From assembly GCA_050084985.1 (NCBI GenBank), contig JBITNC010000001.1:10726001-10790000 (forward strand): a stretch of DNA of 64,000 bases, given 5' to 3'. This stretch comes from Nageia nagi. Taxonomy: Eukaryota; Pinophyta. A program made the position numbers and the translations under genes. Below are positions 1 through 11,959 of the stretch, piece by piece; the first letter of the stretch is position 1; every line of letters begins with the position of its first letter. A model generated the notes under the pieces. That model did not search any database and was not told where the DNA came from. It saw only the letters and a list, made by a program, of their open reading frames with translations.

Positions 1-720
1 TACATACTGATTCTTCACATAGTGATGATAAAAAAAATGTACCATGAGTTCTTCACAAAGAGTGAACTTGCCATGGAGGTGTACATTTAGATCAACACTA
101 TACAATAAAAAATTTTCCTAGGGATGAAGTTATCATTATAAACATGAATTCATATAAGAATTCAAACTTCACTCCCCTTGAGGATTACTTCACTACCATA
201 AGAAACTATCGAAGTGAGCACATAAAGTTTCTTAACATGGCTAGTGAATAAATTAGGAGAGACAAATTCAAATGAATAGAGCTACAGTTGTTGCATCAAG
301 AACTTTCTCATTGATAAAATGTGCTTGGATTTATGATACACTATAAGTCATCCAAGTTCATACTTATTTACCAATAGAGGAATGTATAAATAAAATATAC
401 AAACCAAACAAAAGTTAAATAACTTTTTTAATAAGGAAGAAATGATAATGAATTTAACAAGAATTCAACATTTGCTTCCTTTTTAAGGGAAATTTCACCA
501 ATCCAATAGACTCCCTAAGCTTACAAAACTAAGCTTTAGAAATGGTCTTGGTGAATAGATCAACAAAGTTTAGGACTGATGGACAATACTACAAGTGTAG
601 AAGACCATCCAGAACCTTCTCTCTGATGAAGTGAGCTTGGATTTCTACATGCTTTATTCTCTAATGGAAAATAATATTCTTTTCCAAAGTAATAACTAAC
701 TAATTATCCAAAGAAATTTG
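1..720 (-). repeat. Post-pol and RNase H end of copia A, with a partial internal duplication
   Basis: The segment holds the end of pol and the post-pol region of copia A. A junction resembling the gag-pol end of the other copies appears twice, near 160-185 and near 460-520. Between them, 286-345 is a diverged second copy of the RNase H end seen at about 595-655. A hairpin unit of the type repeated in copia F (GTACA ... GTACA) is visible at about 38-88. No open frame is left. Confidence 0.5.
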
Positions 721-1965
721 AGATGGATGAACTTGCTCATACCAACTTCTTTCATAATATGCCTTAACTAGATGGCTTCTTGGGCCGCAAGTGATATTGC
801 ATGATATTCAACCTCGATAGTGGAGAGTGTAGTAGTAGGCTACTTCTTGGAAGCCTAAGATATAACACCTAAACCAAGATTAAACACATAAGTAGAGGTC
901 AATTTTTTATCATCTCTATCTCCCCCATAATCAGAATCTAAAAATCTTGAGAGAACAAATGAGGGCAACTTGTCATATTTGAGAGCAAGATCTTTATTAC
1001 CCACAACATCCTTTAAAATTTACTTAATAACATTAAAGTGCTCAACATATGGCTTTTACATAAAATAAGCCATCAAATTCATAAGAAAGGCAATATCTAG
1101 CCTAGAGATAGTCAAATAAAAAAGACTTCCGATTAGTTACTTGTAACCGATAGCATCCACCAATTGAGAATTGGAACTAAGAGACATAATGATTCCAAGA
1201 GAGATTGGGATTGCAGCATGCTTGCACTCTTTCATTCTAAACTTTTGTAAGATATTTGAGATATACTTGGATTGACTAAGGTAAGTACAATTCTAAAATT
1301 GGTACACTTGAATACCAAGGTAGTAGTGTAATAGACCAAGGTCTATCATTTCGAAGGTTGCCTTAAGTTTGGAGATGCACTCTTGGATGAGGACTATATT
1401 ATTCCCTATAATCAATAGATCATCAACATAAAGAAGAATCAAGATTAAATCTTGTTCTTGGTTGAGCACATAAATATCTATATCAGAGAAGCATTTATAA
1501 AAACCAATATCCTCCAATAATCCTAAAATCTTATGGTACTAGGCCTTAGGTGCTTACTTAAGTCCATACAAAGACTTCTTTAACTTACAAAAAAAAGATT
1601 CTTTACCTTCCATAACAAATCCTTCAGACTGATTCATGTAGATTTCCACATCTAATTCACTATTAAAACTTGACATCAAGTTGAAAAACTTTCCATCTGT
1701 AAGCTGCTAAAAGAACAAGAATTACCCTAACAATAGGCATCTTTGCCACTAGAGCAAAGGTTTCCTCATAATCAACTCCATATTTTTGAGCAAAACCCTT
1801 GGCTACTAATCTTGTTTTGTACTTCTCAATTTTTCCAACTAAATTATATTTGATCTTATAAACCCATCTGTTACCAATCATATTGCGTTCATTAGGATAA
1901 GGAACCAAATCCCAAGTTTGATTCTTCATTAAAACCTCATACTCCACTTTCATGGCATTCATCCA
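720..1965 (-). pseudogene. Reverse transcriptase and RNase H of copia A (decayed)
   Basis: In fragments on the minus strand the RNA-dependent DNA polymerase is clear. 1663-1962 encodes the start of the copia RT with VAKGFAQKYGVDYEETFA and FQLDVK. 1293-1517 encodes the catalytic YVDDLL motif and the LKATFEMIDLGLLHYYLG block. RNase H traces follow at about 780-1100. Several stops and frame changes separate the pieces. The family copies genomic RNA into cDNA in cytoplasmic particles. This copy cannot do so. Confidence 0.88.
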
Positions 1966-2060
1966 ACATTCCTACTTGGAAGCTTCTTTGAATGATGAGG
2001 GCTCATTCTTACTATCAATTTTCAAAAATAAGAATTTATTATCATACTCCTTATTATCTT

Positions 2061-3140
2061 TTATGTTGGAGAGTTTTGTTCCTTAGATGATAAATCTATA
2101 CTGACATCAATCCAAATAGGTGCAATAGAAAAATCATCATCCTTATCTAGGTTTTCATAAGAAGCAGATTCTTCAAGAAGTTTATTGAACTTGACATCTC
2201 TTGAGACAAAAATTGCTCTAGAAAAAGGTTGATATAGCCTATAGCCTTTATGTTGATTATCATAACCAACAAAGACACACTTTTCAGATCTTCTATCCAT
2301 CTTCTTCTTTTTCTTAGAAACAACAAAGGCATAAGCATCATAACCAAAGACCCTGAAGTGAGAGATATTAAGTTTCTTTCCTTTCCATTCCTCATACAAA
2401 GCTTTTTCTTCAACTACTTTTATAGGACATCTATTTAAGATGTAGATTGCAGTATTTAAAGCTTCACACCATAAGAAGCTAGGAAGATCACCCAACATAC
2501 ATCTAGCCATTTCTTGAATGGTTCTATTCTTCCTTTTAGATACACCATTTTGCTGAGTATAAGAGATTATAAACTACCTCTTGATTCCATACTTGGTACA
2601 ATAATCATTGAATTCATTACTATTATGCTCACCTCCATTATCAAATCTTAACATCTTGATTTTGAGTTCAAACTAATTTTCTACTAAGGCTTTGAAATCT
2701 TTGAACCTATCAAAGGTTTAATCCTTATAGTCTAAAAGATAGCCAAATGTCATCCTATTGAAGTCATCAATAAAGGTTAAAACATAAGATTCTCCCCTTA
2801 GAGACTTAATTGTAAATGGACCCATTAAATCTAATAGCATAAGCTAAAGAAGTTGAGTTTCTCTAGTTGCCTTATCCATAACAAATTTTTATCGATGCAT
2901 TTTACCTAGAATGCACTTCTCACAAAGATTAATTGTAGATTATATTGTAGGCAAACCTTCCACAAGTTCACGATATTTTATAAATTAAATATTCTTATGG
3001 TTAAGGTGGCCTAAATGATGGTGCTAAAAATTGCCTCTAGAGAAAACATTAGTTGCAAGGCACATCTTTGTTGGAGATTGATCCACAATGTAAAGATCAT
3101 CTTTCACTGATCCTTTCACCAAAGTGGTAAGACCTTTTTT
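2061..3140 (-). pseudogene. Integrase of copia A (decayed)
   Basis: 2061-2510 on the minus strand is a 149-residue open stretch. It begins at MARCMLGDLPSFLW, just after the catalytic glutamate region of copia integrases, and continues through the C-terminal part ending in KEQNSPT. Upstream on the minus strand, 2520-3140 still shows traces of the DDE core and the GAG-pre-integrase zinc region, broken by stops. The remains resemble the copia F integrase. It is not functional. Confidence 0.85.
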
Positions 3141-3316
3141 TATGCATCGAGAGTGTGATTTAAACTCAAAAGAGTAACCTTTTCTTGCAACTTAAATGAT
3201 GAAAAGAACATGTATAGTGAGTTTAGGCACATAAAGCACATTCTCAAGAATTCTTCTTTGCCACCACACACTCCCAATACCTTGAACTTCAAAGACTGAA
3301 TTGTCACCTATCACAA

Positions 3317-4408
3317 CTACATCTTTTCTATACTTATGAAAGTTTCCAAACTTATATTTTTCAAAACACATGTGATTAGTGCATCCAGAATCAATAATCC
3401 AATCATGGGAAAATGAGCAAGACTTAGAGTAAAAGGTAGTAACATAACCAAAATGTTTGTTCTTCTTCTTGTTATTAGAATTGTTTGATTTTCTATATCC
3501 TTTTCCACCTTGACCTTTCTTTTTCTTAAAGTAATCAACTTTTTAATGGCCATAGATGCCATTGAAATTATAATTACCATCTTGTTCTTTCTTTTTCTTA
3601 CAGCAATCAGCTTCCATGTGACCATAGATGTTACAAAAATTACAATTTCCATCAAATTTGTCTTTGGTTCTCTTGGACTTATCTTGATCATAATTTTTCC
3701 TATTTTCACCATTCTTGAAGTTCTTCTTAGAAGCATGAGAACTATTATTTTGATTATGACCCTTCTTTTTGAAGTGAGGCTTCATTGGCCCTAGTGCCAT
3801 AGAGGATTCCTTAGGAGTGATGAGCAAAGCTTTATTGTTAAGTGTTTCCTCATATTTTAATAGATGCCTAGACAAACTTTCCAAAGAGACCATTTCTTTA
3901 TCATCATCAAGCTTAATTTAAATAATAGTTATAAAATAGCTAAACTTAACAGAAAGGATTTAAAAGATAATGAAAGTCAAAAACTCATCATTGATCCAAT
4001 TGCAATCACATCCCACAAGCTAAGTTCTAAGATCAATGATCTTATTCAGATATATTGCCACACTTTTTTTTTCTTTATGATATTATAGTAATTTTTGAAG
4101 AATGGTAAACCTCCTAGAGGCGTTAGTACCAAGATAAATAATCTTTAGTTTATCCTAAGCTTCCTTTGTAGAGTTTGAAGAAGATATCATGAGAAAGATC
4201 TCATCTGAAACTGCATGAAAGATCATAGAGGTTTCCAAATCATTCTTTATATTGTAAGCTTCAAGTTCCTTCTCCCAGATGGAGCACCTTGGTTTTCACT
4301 AAAAATCATCTAAAGTTTTCATGTTTGAAATTTTGCTTTCATTCTAGGTTCTCAAATTCCAAAGTTGGAACCATCCAAGATATTCTTGGGTGCAAAAGAG
4401 TCTCCCAT
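3317..4408 (-). pseudogene. Gag of copia A with CCHC zinc knuckle (decayed)
   Basis: The minus strand encodes a Gag related to that of copia F. An in-frame ATG survives at 4408, right after a TTTTGTAG acceptor-like sequence. The frame 3543-3893 holds the nucleocapsid zinc knuckle CNFCNIYGHMEADC (C-X2-C-X4-H-X4-C), preceded by a lysine- and asparagine-rich stretch. Several frameshifts lie between the start and the knuckle. Gag would form the virus-like particle. Here it is broken. Confidence 0.82.
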
Positions 4409-5924
4409 TGCTACAAAATAATATGAAGGAGATAAAGAATGTAAGAATATATATTGATTTTAAAAAAAAAAACATCATTAAATACATGTATGAACTAATC
4501 AACAAATCAAATGTTGAACTAATAATAAAAATAATAACCATACATCCAACATCTTCATCACCAATAATAATCACAAAGAGTTGAGGCTTATTTTCTTAAA
4601 ATTAGGCCTTCACCTAGATGCTCGCAAGGAGACCAAGTCCTATAAATCCTCAACCTATTCCCTTTGGGCAGTAATATACTATTATAAGAAGAAGTAATAG
4701 CTATTTTCCAAGGTTGTGATATATATTGGATCGACTAAATTTATTATCTTGATTAGGTTTTCAATTTTCCTCCTAGGTTATCTAGATAATCCTTGAATGG
4801 ATAGAAAGACATATGATATCACTACACACATGCCTATCCACCTATATAGAGTTAAATTCAAACCAACAGAGGACTTAGGGGCAATTTAGAAGTATGAACT
4901 TTTCACCACTTGGGTCATCGAATTAAAAGGCTCCAATCGACCTTATCCTCACCTCATAGCTTCCCAAGCAAGTCATGTTATGGAATGATGTGTTCATTTT
5001 AGAGAAAGCATTTATCAATGTTTGTGTACTTTGTGAATAAAGTAAAGTGCAAAATAATAAAAAATGCTTCAAATATAAAATATTATCCACACTTTTAACA
5101 TAGGTATGAGCTAAAGAATTCAATGGATTTTTTTACAACCCCTAATGGATCTCTTTTAACAATGGCTCATTAATTTTTAAGTACCCACATTATTTAAGTA
5201 ACAACATTTAAATCTAAAAGTCCAATGGATTTTGTCACAACCCTTAATGGAACTCTTTTGCAAAAGGTTCATAAATTTAAGTACCCACATTAATTTATGT
5301 AATAACATTTGAACCCTAAGAGTCCAATGGGTGTTGTTAAAAAACCCCTAATGGATCTCTATACAAAAAAGGTTTATCAAATTCTCCCCTTTTTACTTAA
5401 AAATAAATAATTTTGTTAGCCATCCACATGTGCAATAATTATGCTTTAGGAAAAAAATTAAAATTATACATTTAAAAATTATTTCTCTTTAAAAAAAATA
5501 CTCAAACACACGTTTGCATGCATAATTAATATGAACATTAAGACAAAAAATTAATTCATGCTAACCATGAATCCTTGTATGTGATAAATGTATTCATTGA
5601 CATTAATCCAAGCTTTCATTAACTCATGCAGAATTAAAAAAGTTATTAAGTGCTTAAATTAAGTTTGTAAAATAGCACTTAAATAAAGCAATTTAGTAAT
5701 TTAGTAAGTTGTAAAAAATATATATATATAAAAGCTTGAATGTTAAAAACATGCAATGTTTTAAAAAACTTACAATATTATCTGCTGAAGCAAACGAAGA
5801 CATGAATAGATGGATGGACTTTTTTTATTTGCCTTTTTTATAAATATATTGTAATTAATAAATAAACCTGTAAATTTATAGTAATAGAATTTTTAATATT
5901 TGAATATGTATAATGTATGATATT

Positions 5925-6135
5925 TCCATGCAATAATGCAGGATTTTTTATGCATGCAATAATGCATGTTTGTTTTTTGTTTTTAATTCATGCATGCAAT
6001 AATGCATGCTTTTTTTATTTTTTTTCTTTCATGCATGCAATAATGCATGTTTTTTTTTCTTTTTTTTTTCATACATGCAATAATTCATGCTTTTTATTTT
6101 TTTTTTTCATGCATGCAATACTACATTTTTTTACA
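5925..6135. repeat. Six-copy array of palindromic RY-type repeats
   Basis: Six tandem units of about 38-41 bp each contain the inverted repeat TGCATGCAATAATGCATG followed by a run of T. Copies start near 5928, 5950, 5989, 6030, 6070 and 6108. The last two are diverged. The CATGCA words match the RY/Sph element bound by B3-domain factors, but no function is shown here. The short open frames across it are by-products of the repeat. Confidence 0.8.
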
Positions 6136-6185
6136 ATACTGGTTTGTTTGTAAAAAAATGTAGTAACAACATTGTGGTAAAAAAT

Positions 6186-6357
6186 TGCAAAACTTGCAAA
6201 TTTAGCTACACATTAAGCAATTTATTAAAAATTGCAACTAACAAATTACTGTTAGTAGATAATAATGTATAGCAAAACTTGCAAATTTAGCTACACATTA
6301 AGCTATTTATTAAAAATTGCAACTAACAAATTACTGTTAGCAGATAATAATGTATAG
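6186..6357. repeat. 86-bp tandem duplication
   Basis: Two adjacent, almost identical copies of about 86 bp start with GCAAAACTTGCAAATTTAGC and end in ATAATGTATA. They differ by about two bases. The duplication lies in the leader of copia A. Confidence 0.85.
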
Positions 6358-6553
6358 CAATTGAACTAACATATTAGTAAATAAAAAACAAATTTTGCTA
6401 AACTTAAACTCATCACAAAAATTAGTGATAAAAGGAAAATTTGTTAAGAAAAGATAGAAGATTATACCTTCAAACCTTTTTACCTCAACAAAGTAGATGT
6501 AGTAGGTGAAGGAATAACCCTCAAAGACATTGATGAGAAGCCTCCAAGAACCA

Positions 6554-6564
6554 CTCTGATACCA
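6554..6564 (-). other. Primer binding site of copia A
   Basis: The minus strand reads TGGTATCAGAG two bases inside the LTR. This is complementary to the 3' end of plant initiator tRNA-Met, the usual copia primer. The twelfth base is changed. Confidence 0.85.
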
Positions 6565-6566
6565 CT

Positions 6567-7025
6567 TGATGAATTTAATCCTTTCTAAATAAACTCTAAA
6601 CTACTAAGATCTCATGGAGGTTCATACAACATCAATACAAAAACTCAATAACATAAGGCAATCTCACAAATAGCACAAGATATAAGTGGTTCCTCCCTCC
6701 TTGAGAGTACATCCACTAACTAAGATCTTCTTATTCTGAATGAGTCTCTTACAGAATATCTCCTCGCTCTTCGAACCTTAATCCTAGCTTTACAAAAATT
6801 TCAATATAATGAGAGGAGGGGTACCTCTCAATTTATAAAGATAAACCCATCCTTTAACCCAAGGGTAAGGTTAAAAATGTTTCTATTTTAATCTTATTTC
6901 TAAATTTATTCTTCTTTCTATTTTTATTCTCTTAATGCTTTGAAGTATCTAAAGTTACTTTAAGCATTAAGTGAATTTACATTTAAAGAGAAATATAATA
7001 CAATATTACATTATAAATTCTAACA
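6567..7025 (-). repeat. LTR of copia A (5' LTR), 459 bp
   Basis: On the minus strand the LTR starts TGTTAGAATTT and ends ..CA next to the PBS. It resembles the LTR of copia F and, less closely, those of B and C. Sequence resembling the inner 3' end of a copia element (PPT side) also abuts its outer edge at 7026-7084, so it may be shared between two elements. Confidence 0.85.
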
Positions 7026-7084
7026 CTCCCTCTTAATGTAATATTTCGATAGAGCTTAAAGAAAGAAGGAATAAAAGTGAAAAA
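7026..7084 (-). repeat. Remnant of a copia 3' internal end
   Basis: The plus strand reads CTCCCTCTTAATGTAATATT followed by a GATAGAG word. This is the reverse complement of the PPT and upstream region of copies B and F. It sits just outside the LTR of copia A. It is about 60 bp long and then gives way to CACTA transposase sequence. Confidence 0.6.
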
Positions 7085-8872
7085 TATTCCTAGAAAGAAA
7101 GTTTACGATATCCAAATCATTTCCAGGTTGATGTGCTTATTTCAATGTAAGTCATTTGCATAACTTATGGATTGGCATGCAAGAAATAGAAGTGAAGATG
7201 ATGTAGTTCACATTCCTACAGATAGTAAAGAAATGAAATATATAGAGGAAAAGTGGTATGATAAGTTTCAAGTTGAACCTAGGAGTATCATATTGGGTTT
7301 AGAAATGGATGGTATCAATCTATTTGGGCAACAATAATCTACTTATTCATGTTATCCTATTGTTATAATCAATTATAATATACCTCTATGGATGTCTATA
7401 AGAAAAGAGCATTCAATGTTGGCTCTTATATTCCCTAGAAAGCATCAAGTGAAAAACATGGATGTCTACTTGAACCAATAATTAATGAAGTGGTGCTCTT
7501 GTGGGAAGGAATTTAGATGATTGAAATATCTAGACCTATACATCAAAGGTCATTCAAATTATATGGCATACTGTGTAAGACTATACATGACTATCTAGGG
7601 CTTATTGTTTGTTCAAGTATGCATATATACAATATTTATTACTAGTACATATTAATTTAATATTGAAAATATATATTATTTGTTTTTCTTTTACCATATG
7701 ATTAGTTATGCATTCTTTAATGAAAAATATTACAAGTCTTCAAACAAAAGCTTATTATTCATATCTAAGGTGTACAAAAAATCTCATAATGAGATATTAG
7801 ACTCATTTGAATAAGATGGTATACCTTGGCCATAGAAATATTTGCCAATAAAAAAAAAATTTGAACAAATAAAATTTATGATCATAAAGATAATAGCCCC
7901 ATTTCTCATTACATAACTCCTATGGATCGATGGATAAAGTACCAAGAAAAAGTGGAAGAAGTTAGACAAAGAGACTCTTAGGAAGGTACTATTGTAGGGC
8001 TAGATGATGAAATTATTGTTGGCAAAAATGACTTACCCAAAGGTGAGATTATTGTTGGCAAAAATATGCACATATATAATTTTTAATTTTATTATTTTAT
8101 TTATAATATTATAATTAATTTTATACATATTTGTACGCATGAAAAGTGTAGACAAAAAATAATATGCAACGTAATAAACACAACACTATTTGTCTACGAA
8201 TCAAATACTGAAGTATACATCTAAAATATACCAGTTATAGCAATAATAAATATGTAGCTTTATCATATTTTTCAATATAATCATAATCTAGTCCTTTGCA
8301 TAATCTCCATGTATGCAATCATCAAAATAACAATGTTGATGTCCCTATAGTTAGCATGTCATCGATATCGCAAAATATTCAAAACTAGATACAAAAATTA
8401 AAATATATGAAATACGATGAAGGGATAATAATAGATTTATGGATAGGTGGTATAAAAAAACATTGTTATTATTTGCATTTATGATATGCATGAATTCTTT
8501 TATCTGGTTAATGATGATTTGCTCATATGTGAATCATTATCCTTGCTCTTCTTTTATAGCCACGTTCGGATCTTCTTTTTATCTTGGTATCATCACATAT
8601 TACATAGTTTATGATACATTCATAGGCATTTGACATCAGTTATATTATTTGGTGGTCCTTTTACATTAATTACATTGATTTAGGTATATTTCAACCCTTT
8701 TTATAATAAATATCTCTTAATGCAGTAAAAATGAATTATTTAATAAATAAGAATTCATTTTTAGGCATCTATAAAAAGGCTATCAATATTTTATAGACTT
8801 CCATACTGGAAGGATTTGTTGGTGGCATATTTGATGAATCCTATGCGTATTGTAAAGAATGTTGCATCTTCT
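7085..8872 (+). pseudogene. CACTA (En/Spm) transposase, 5' part (Tnp2-like, decayed)
   Basis: The plus strand from about 7085 to 7570 translates to a Tnp2-type transposase core. It has a conserved IISRL..LFQCKSFA block, LMDWHARNRSEDD, then I..LGLEMDGINLFG, STYSCYPIVIINYNIPLWM, and MLALIFPRK....DVYL. This is the usual order of the transposase_21 domain. In-frame stops are present. 7600-8760 is AT-rich and looks like intron or decayed sequence, with one weak frame at 8439-8633 that I do not recognise. 8780-8872 resumes with LPYWKDLLVAYLMNP, the block before MHIEKN in the family. The frame continues across the copia B insertion into 34979 once one CTTCT is removed. The 5' end was lost next to copia A. 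Confidence 0.82.
7600..8760 (+). other. AT-rich intron-like interior of the CACTA gene
   Basis: This stretch has no convincing coding homology. A short direct repeat (TTATTGTTGGCAAAAAT, at about 8014 and 8049) and oligo-A/T tracts are the only structure seen. It lies between two transposase coding blocks in the same orientation, so an intron, or an insertion that has lost its ends, is the likely reading. Confidence 0.4.
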
Positions 8873-9371
8873 TGAGAGAATTGAACTATAACATGAACAA
8901 CTCTCAACTTCTAAGATCACATGAAAGCTCACAAATCTCATCTAACAAACTTACAAAGCAATCTCACAACACAACACAAGATGTAAGTGGTTCCTCCAAC
9001 TAGGAGTACATCCACTAACTAGATCTTTACTTCAATCACAAACACAACTCTCTTATAATCCTCCTAATCTTAACTCCTAAGCACTATTTTATAACATAAC
9101 TTTACTCCATAATTGGTATTTAATCACAAAGAGGGATCCTTCTATTTATAGACTAAAATTCTTTTTTGGATCACCCTTTTATCCATGTACAAAAGCATGA
9201 TATGCACATCCTTTTACCCAAGGGGCATGCTCATGACATTGAGTGTAGGATAAGTAACATTATCATATTCACTTAAATACTTAAGGTATCAAATGATACC
9301 CTTAAGTGTTAGTGAACTTACATAAAAAATTATTACATAACATTTACAATAATGCATTATACATTCCAACA
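8873..9371 (-). repeat. 3' LTR of copia B, 499 bp
   Basis: On the minus strand it starts TGTTGGAATG and ends with ..CA. It is preceded on its inner side by the PPT (minus strand ATTAAGGGGGAG at 9372-9383). The left flank is the target duplication CTTCT. It is close to the LTRs of copia C. Confidence 0.9.
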
Positions 9372-10430
9372 CTCCCCCTTAATACAATATTGGGATAGAG
9401 TGAATAACAGAGAAGAAAGAGAGAAAGTAAGAGAGTTCTCCTTCAAACAGATACAATAGAGATGAGAAACTTTTTACATATTTATGAAGTAAGAAAGATC
9501 TAGTTTGAGACTCACTACTTTACCATATACATTCATTAACCATAACTAGTTTCAATGTACATGAAGTAGTCATCCAACTAGAAGTTATGAAGAGTCTCCA
9601 AGAGCTTGCATACTTGATGTAAGTAATCTGCAATCTCAAAGGAACTTGCAAGTCATAAGTAACTCAAATAACAAGATCAATTAGATACAACATATTCATA
9701 TTAACAAGGATAGATAAATCACACAAATGTCATCATGAACTGATCAATGGTGCACTATAAATCATCATAAAGATGCCATGCCAAAAAAATCATAATCACC
9801 TACTGTATATAAAACATATGTTGATTATCATTACAAAATAGAGCATGTACATATGAGTTCCTCACATATGGATAACTAAATAGTGCCAAAGGACATATAG
9901 GAGTTGCTCACATATGAATAATTGAACAATGTTAGATTGGCCAATCTTTTTACTTTAAAAATATGTACAACAAGTTTTTCATGCAAAGTGAACTTATCAT
10001 GAAGGTGTACAGTAAAATCAACACTATATAGCACAAAATTCTCCTAGGTGTGAAGTTATCATCACAAATATGAATTCAACACAAGAATTCAAATTTCACT
10101 CTCCCTTGAGGGCAACTTCACCAACCTAATAGCATTCCTAAGCTTATAAAATTGAGTTTCTAGGAGAGGCTTGGTGAATAAATCAATAGAGTTTGAGATG
10201 GATGGACAATACTCCAGGTGTATGATGCCATCAAGAACCTTCTCTCTAATAAAATGGGCATGGATTTCTACATGTTTTATTCTCTAATAGAACATGGAAT
10301 TCTTAGCCAAAGAAATAGTTGATTGATTATTTGAAGAAATCAAATATGAGTCACCTTGATCATACCCAATTTCTTTCAGAAGATGCCTTAGCCAAATGGC
10401 TTCTTGGGCTACAACATATGTGGTGTAGTG
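9372..10430 (-). repeat. Post-pol region of copia B
   Basis: This is non-coding DNA between the pol end and the 3' LTR. It contains the PPT, short repeats with CACATATG words (9850-9930) and one hairpin-type unit (about 9965-10012) of the sort repeated five times in copia F. The pol end near 10100 reads like that of the other copies. Confidence 0.6.
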
Positions 10431-11600
10431 TTTAACTTTTATGATTGAAAGAGAAATAATAGGCTACTTCTTAGAAGCCTAAGATATAGCACCTAAACTA
10501 ATGTTAAACACATAAATAGAGATTGATTTTTTATCATCTCTATCTCCCTCATAGTAAGAATCTGAGAATCTAAAGAGAATAAATGAGGGTAACTTAGAAT
10601 ACTTGAGAGTAAGATCCCTAGTCCCTACAACATACCTCAAAATTTGCTTAACAACATTGAAGTGCTCAATATAAGGTTTTTGCATGAATCATGCCATCAG
10701 ATTCATTGCAAAGGTAATATCTGGCCTAGATATAGTCAAATACAAAAGACTACCAATTAATTACTTGTAAGCTATAGTATCAGCTAATTGAGAGTTAGAG
10801 ATCAAAGAAATAGTGATTCCAGGAGAGATTGGAATCACAACATATCTACACTCCTCTATTCCAAACTTCTATAAGATGTCTAATATATACATATATTGAC
10901 TGAGGTAAGTACAAGCTTTGTATTGATACAATTGCATTCCAAGATAGTAGTGCAAGAGATCAAGATCAATCATTTTAAATATTGCCTTAAGTTTGGATAT
11001 GCACTTTTAAATGATTTTATCATTATTTCTAGTTATTAGAAGATCATCCACATAAAGGAGAATTAAGATCACATCTTTTTCTTTACTAAGCACATATGGA
11101 TTGGAGTCAAAAAACACTTGAAGAATCTAATGTCTATAAAGTACCCTAAAATCTTTCTGTACCAAGCTTTAGGTGCTTGCTTAAGTCCATATAATGACTT
11201 CTTTAACTTGCACACAAAGGACTCTTTACCTTTCATAATAAACCCTTCTAGTTGATTCATGAAGATTTCTACATCTAAGTCACCATTGAGAAATGTCCTC
11301 TTGACATCAAGTTGAAAAACTTTCCATTCTTGAGCTGTAAAAAGAGCAAGGATAATCTTCATAGTAGGCATCTTTGCCATGGGAGCAAAGGTTTCCCTAT
11401 AATCTACATTGTATTTCTGAGCAAAACCCTTAGCTACTAACTTTGCCTTGTATTTCTCAATATCCCCAAGTGAATTGAACTTAACCTTGTAGATTTATTT
11501 ATTACCAATTACATTCTTCTCATTAGAATAAGAAACCAAATCCTAAGTTTTATTTTTTATAAGTACCTCATACTCCACTTTCATGGCTTCCATCCAACAC
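10430..11600 (-). pseudogene. Reverse transcriptase and RNase H of copia B (decayed)
   Basis: 10479-10685 encodes the RNase H entry (MQKPYIEHFNVVKQILRYV, then a degraded DSDYGGDRDDKKS-type block). 11069-11380 encodes the RT palm start (FQLDVKRTFLNGDLDVEIFM..EGF) and LYGLKQAPKAWY. The YVDD region lies near 11040-11060. Frames are broken between blocks. It resembles copia F pol and is inactive. Confidence 0.87.
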
Positions 11601-11959
11601 TTGTGCTTTGAAGCTTTTTTTAAGGTTGAGGGTTCATGTTTATTATCAATCTTGGCAAATAAGGATTTGTTCAAGGTCATTCTCCTTTTTACCCTTTGTG
11701 TTGGAGAATTTTGTTCCTAAGGTAAGTTGTCTACATCAATATCTAACTAGCTAGATGTAATTAAAGACTCCTCTGGATCATCAACATCCTCATTAGAAGT
11801 AAATTCTTTAAGAATTTCATTAAATTTTACATCACTTGAAATAAACACGACTTTGTAGGATGGAGAGTAGAGCTTGTAGCCTCTATACTAATTATCATAT
11901 CTCATAAAGATACATTTTTTAGTTTTTTATATAATTTATTCCTTTTCTTAGAAACAATG

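Larger units (their letters stand above)
4409..6566 (-). repeat. Leader region of copia A
   Basis: This is non-coding DNA between the PBS and gag. About 4590-4870 matches the conserved pre-gag block found in copies B, C and F. 5130-5400 carries repeated pieces of a second conserved block (rich in the words CCAATGGATTTTGT and CCCTAATGG). 5440-5900 is AT-rich with a short TA run. 5925-6130 is a palindromic repeat array and 6186-6357 a tandem duplication. A splice-donor-like GAGGTAAA ... GAAGGTAT pair lies at about 6460-6490 on the minus strand. Confidence 0.65.
1..7025 (-). mobile_element. Copia A, Ty1/copia LTR retrotransposon, truncated by the window edge
   Basis: On the minus strand this reads 5' LTR (6567-7025), PBS, a long AT-rich leader (4409-6566), gag (about 3317-4408), protease and integrase (about 2061-3300), reverse transcriptase and RNase H (about 700-1965) and a post-pol segment that runs off the left edge. 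The order PR-IN-RT-RH is that of Ty1/copia elements. Every coding domain is cut by stops and frameshifts, so the copy is dead. Its pol resembles those of copies B, C and F in this window. The 3' LTR and target duplication are outside the window. Confidence 0.9.

Noticed and set aside
8439-8633. 64-residue hydrophobic open frame
   Set aside because: It lies in an intron-like AT-rich part of the CACTA gene and has no recognisable family. The hydrophobic residues follow from T-rich codons.
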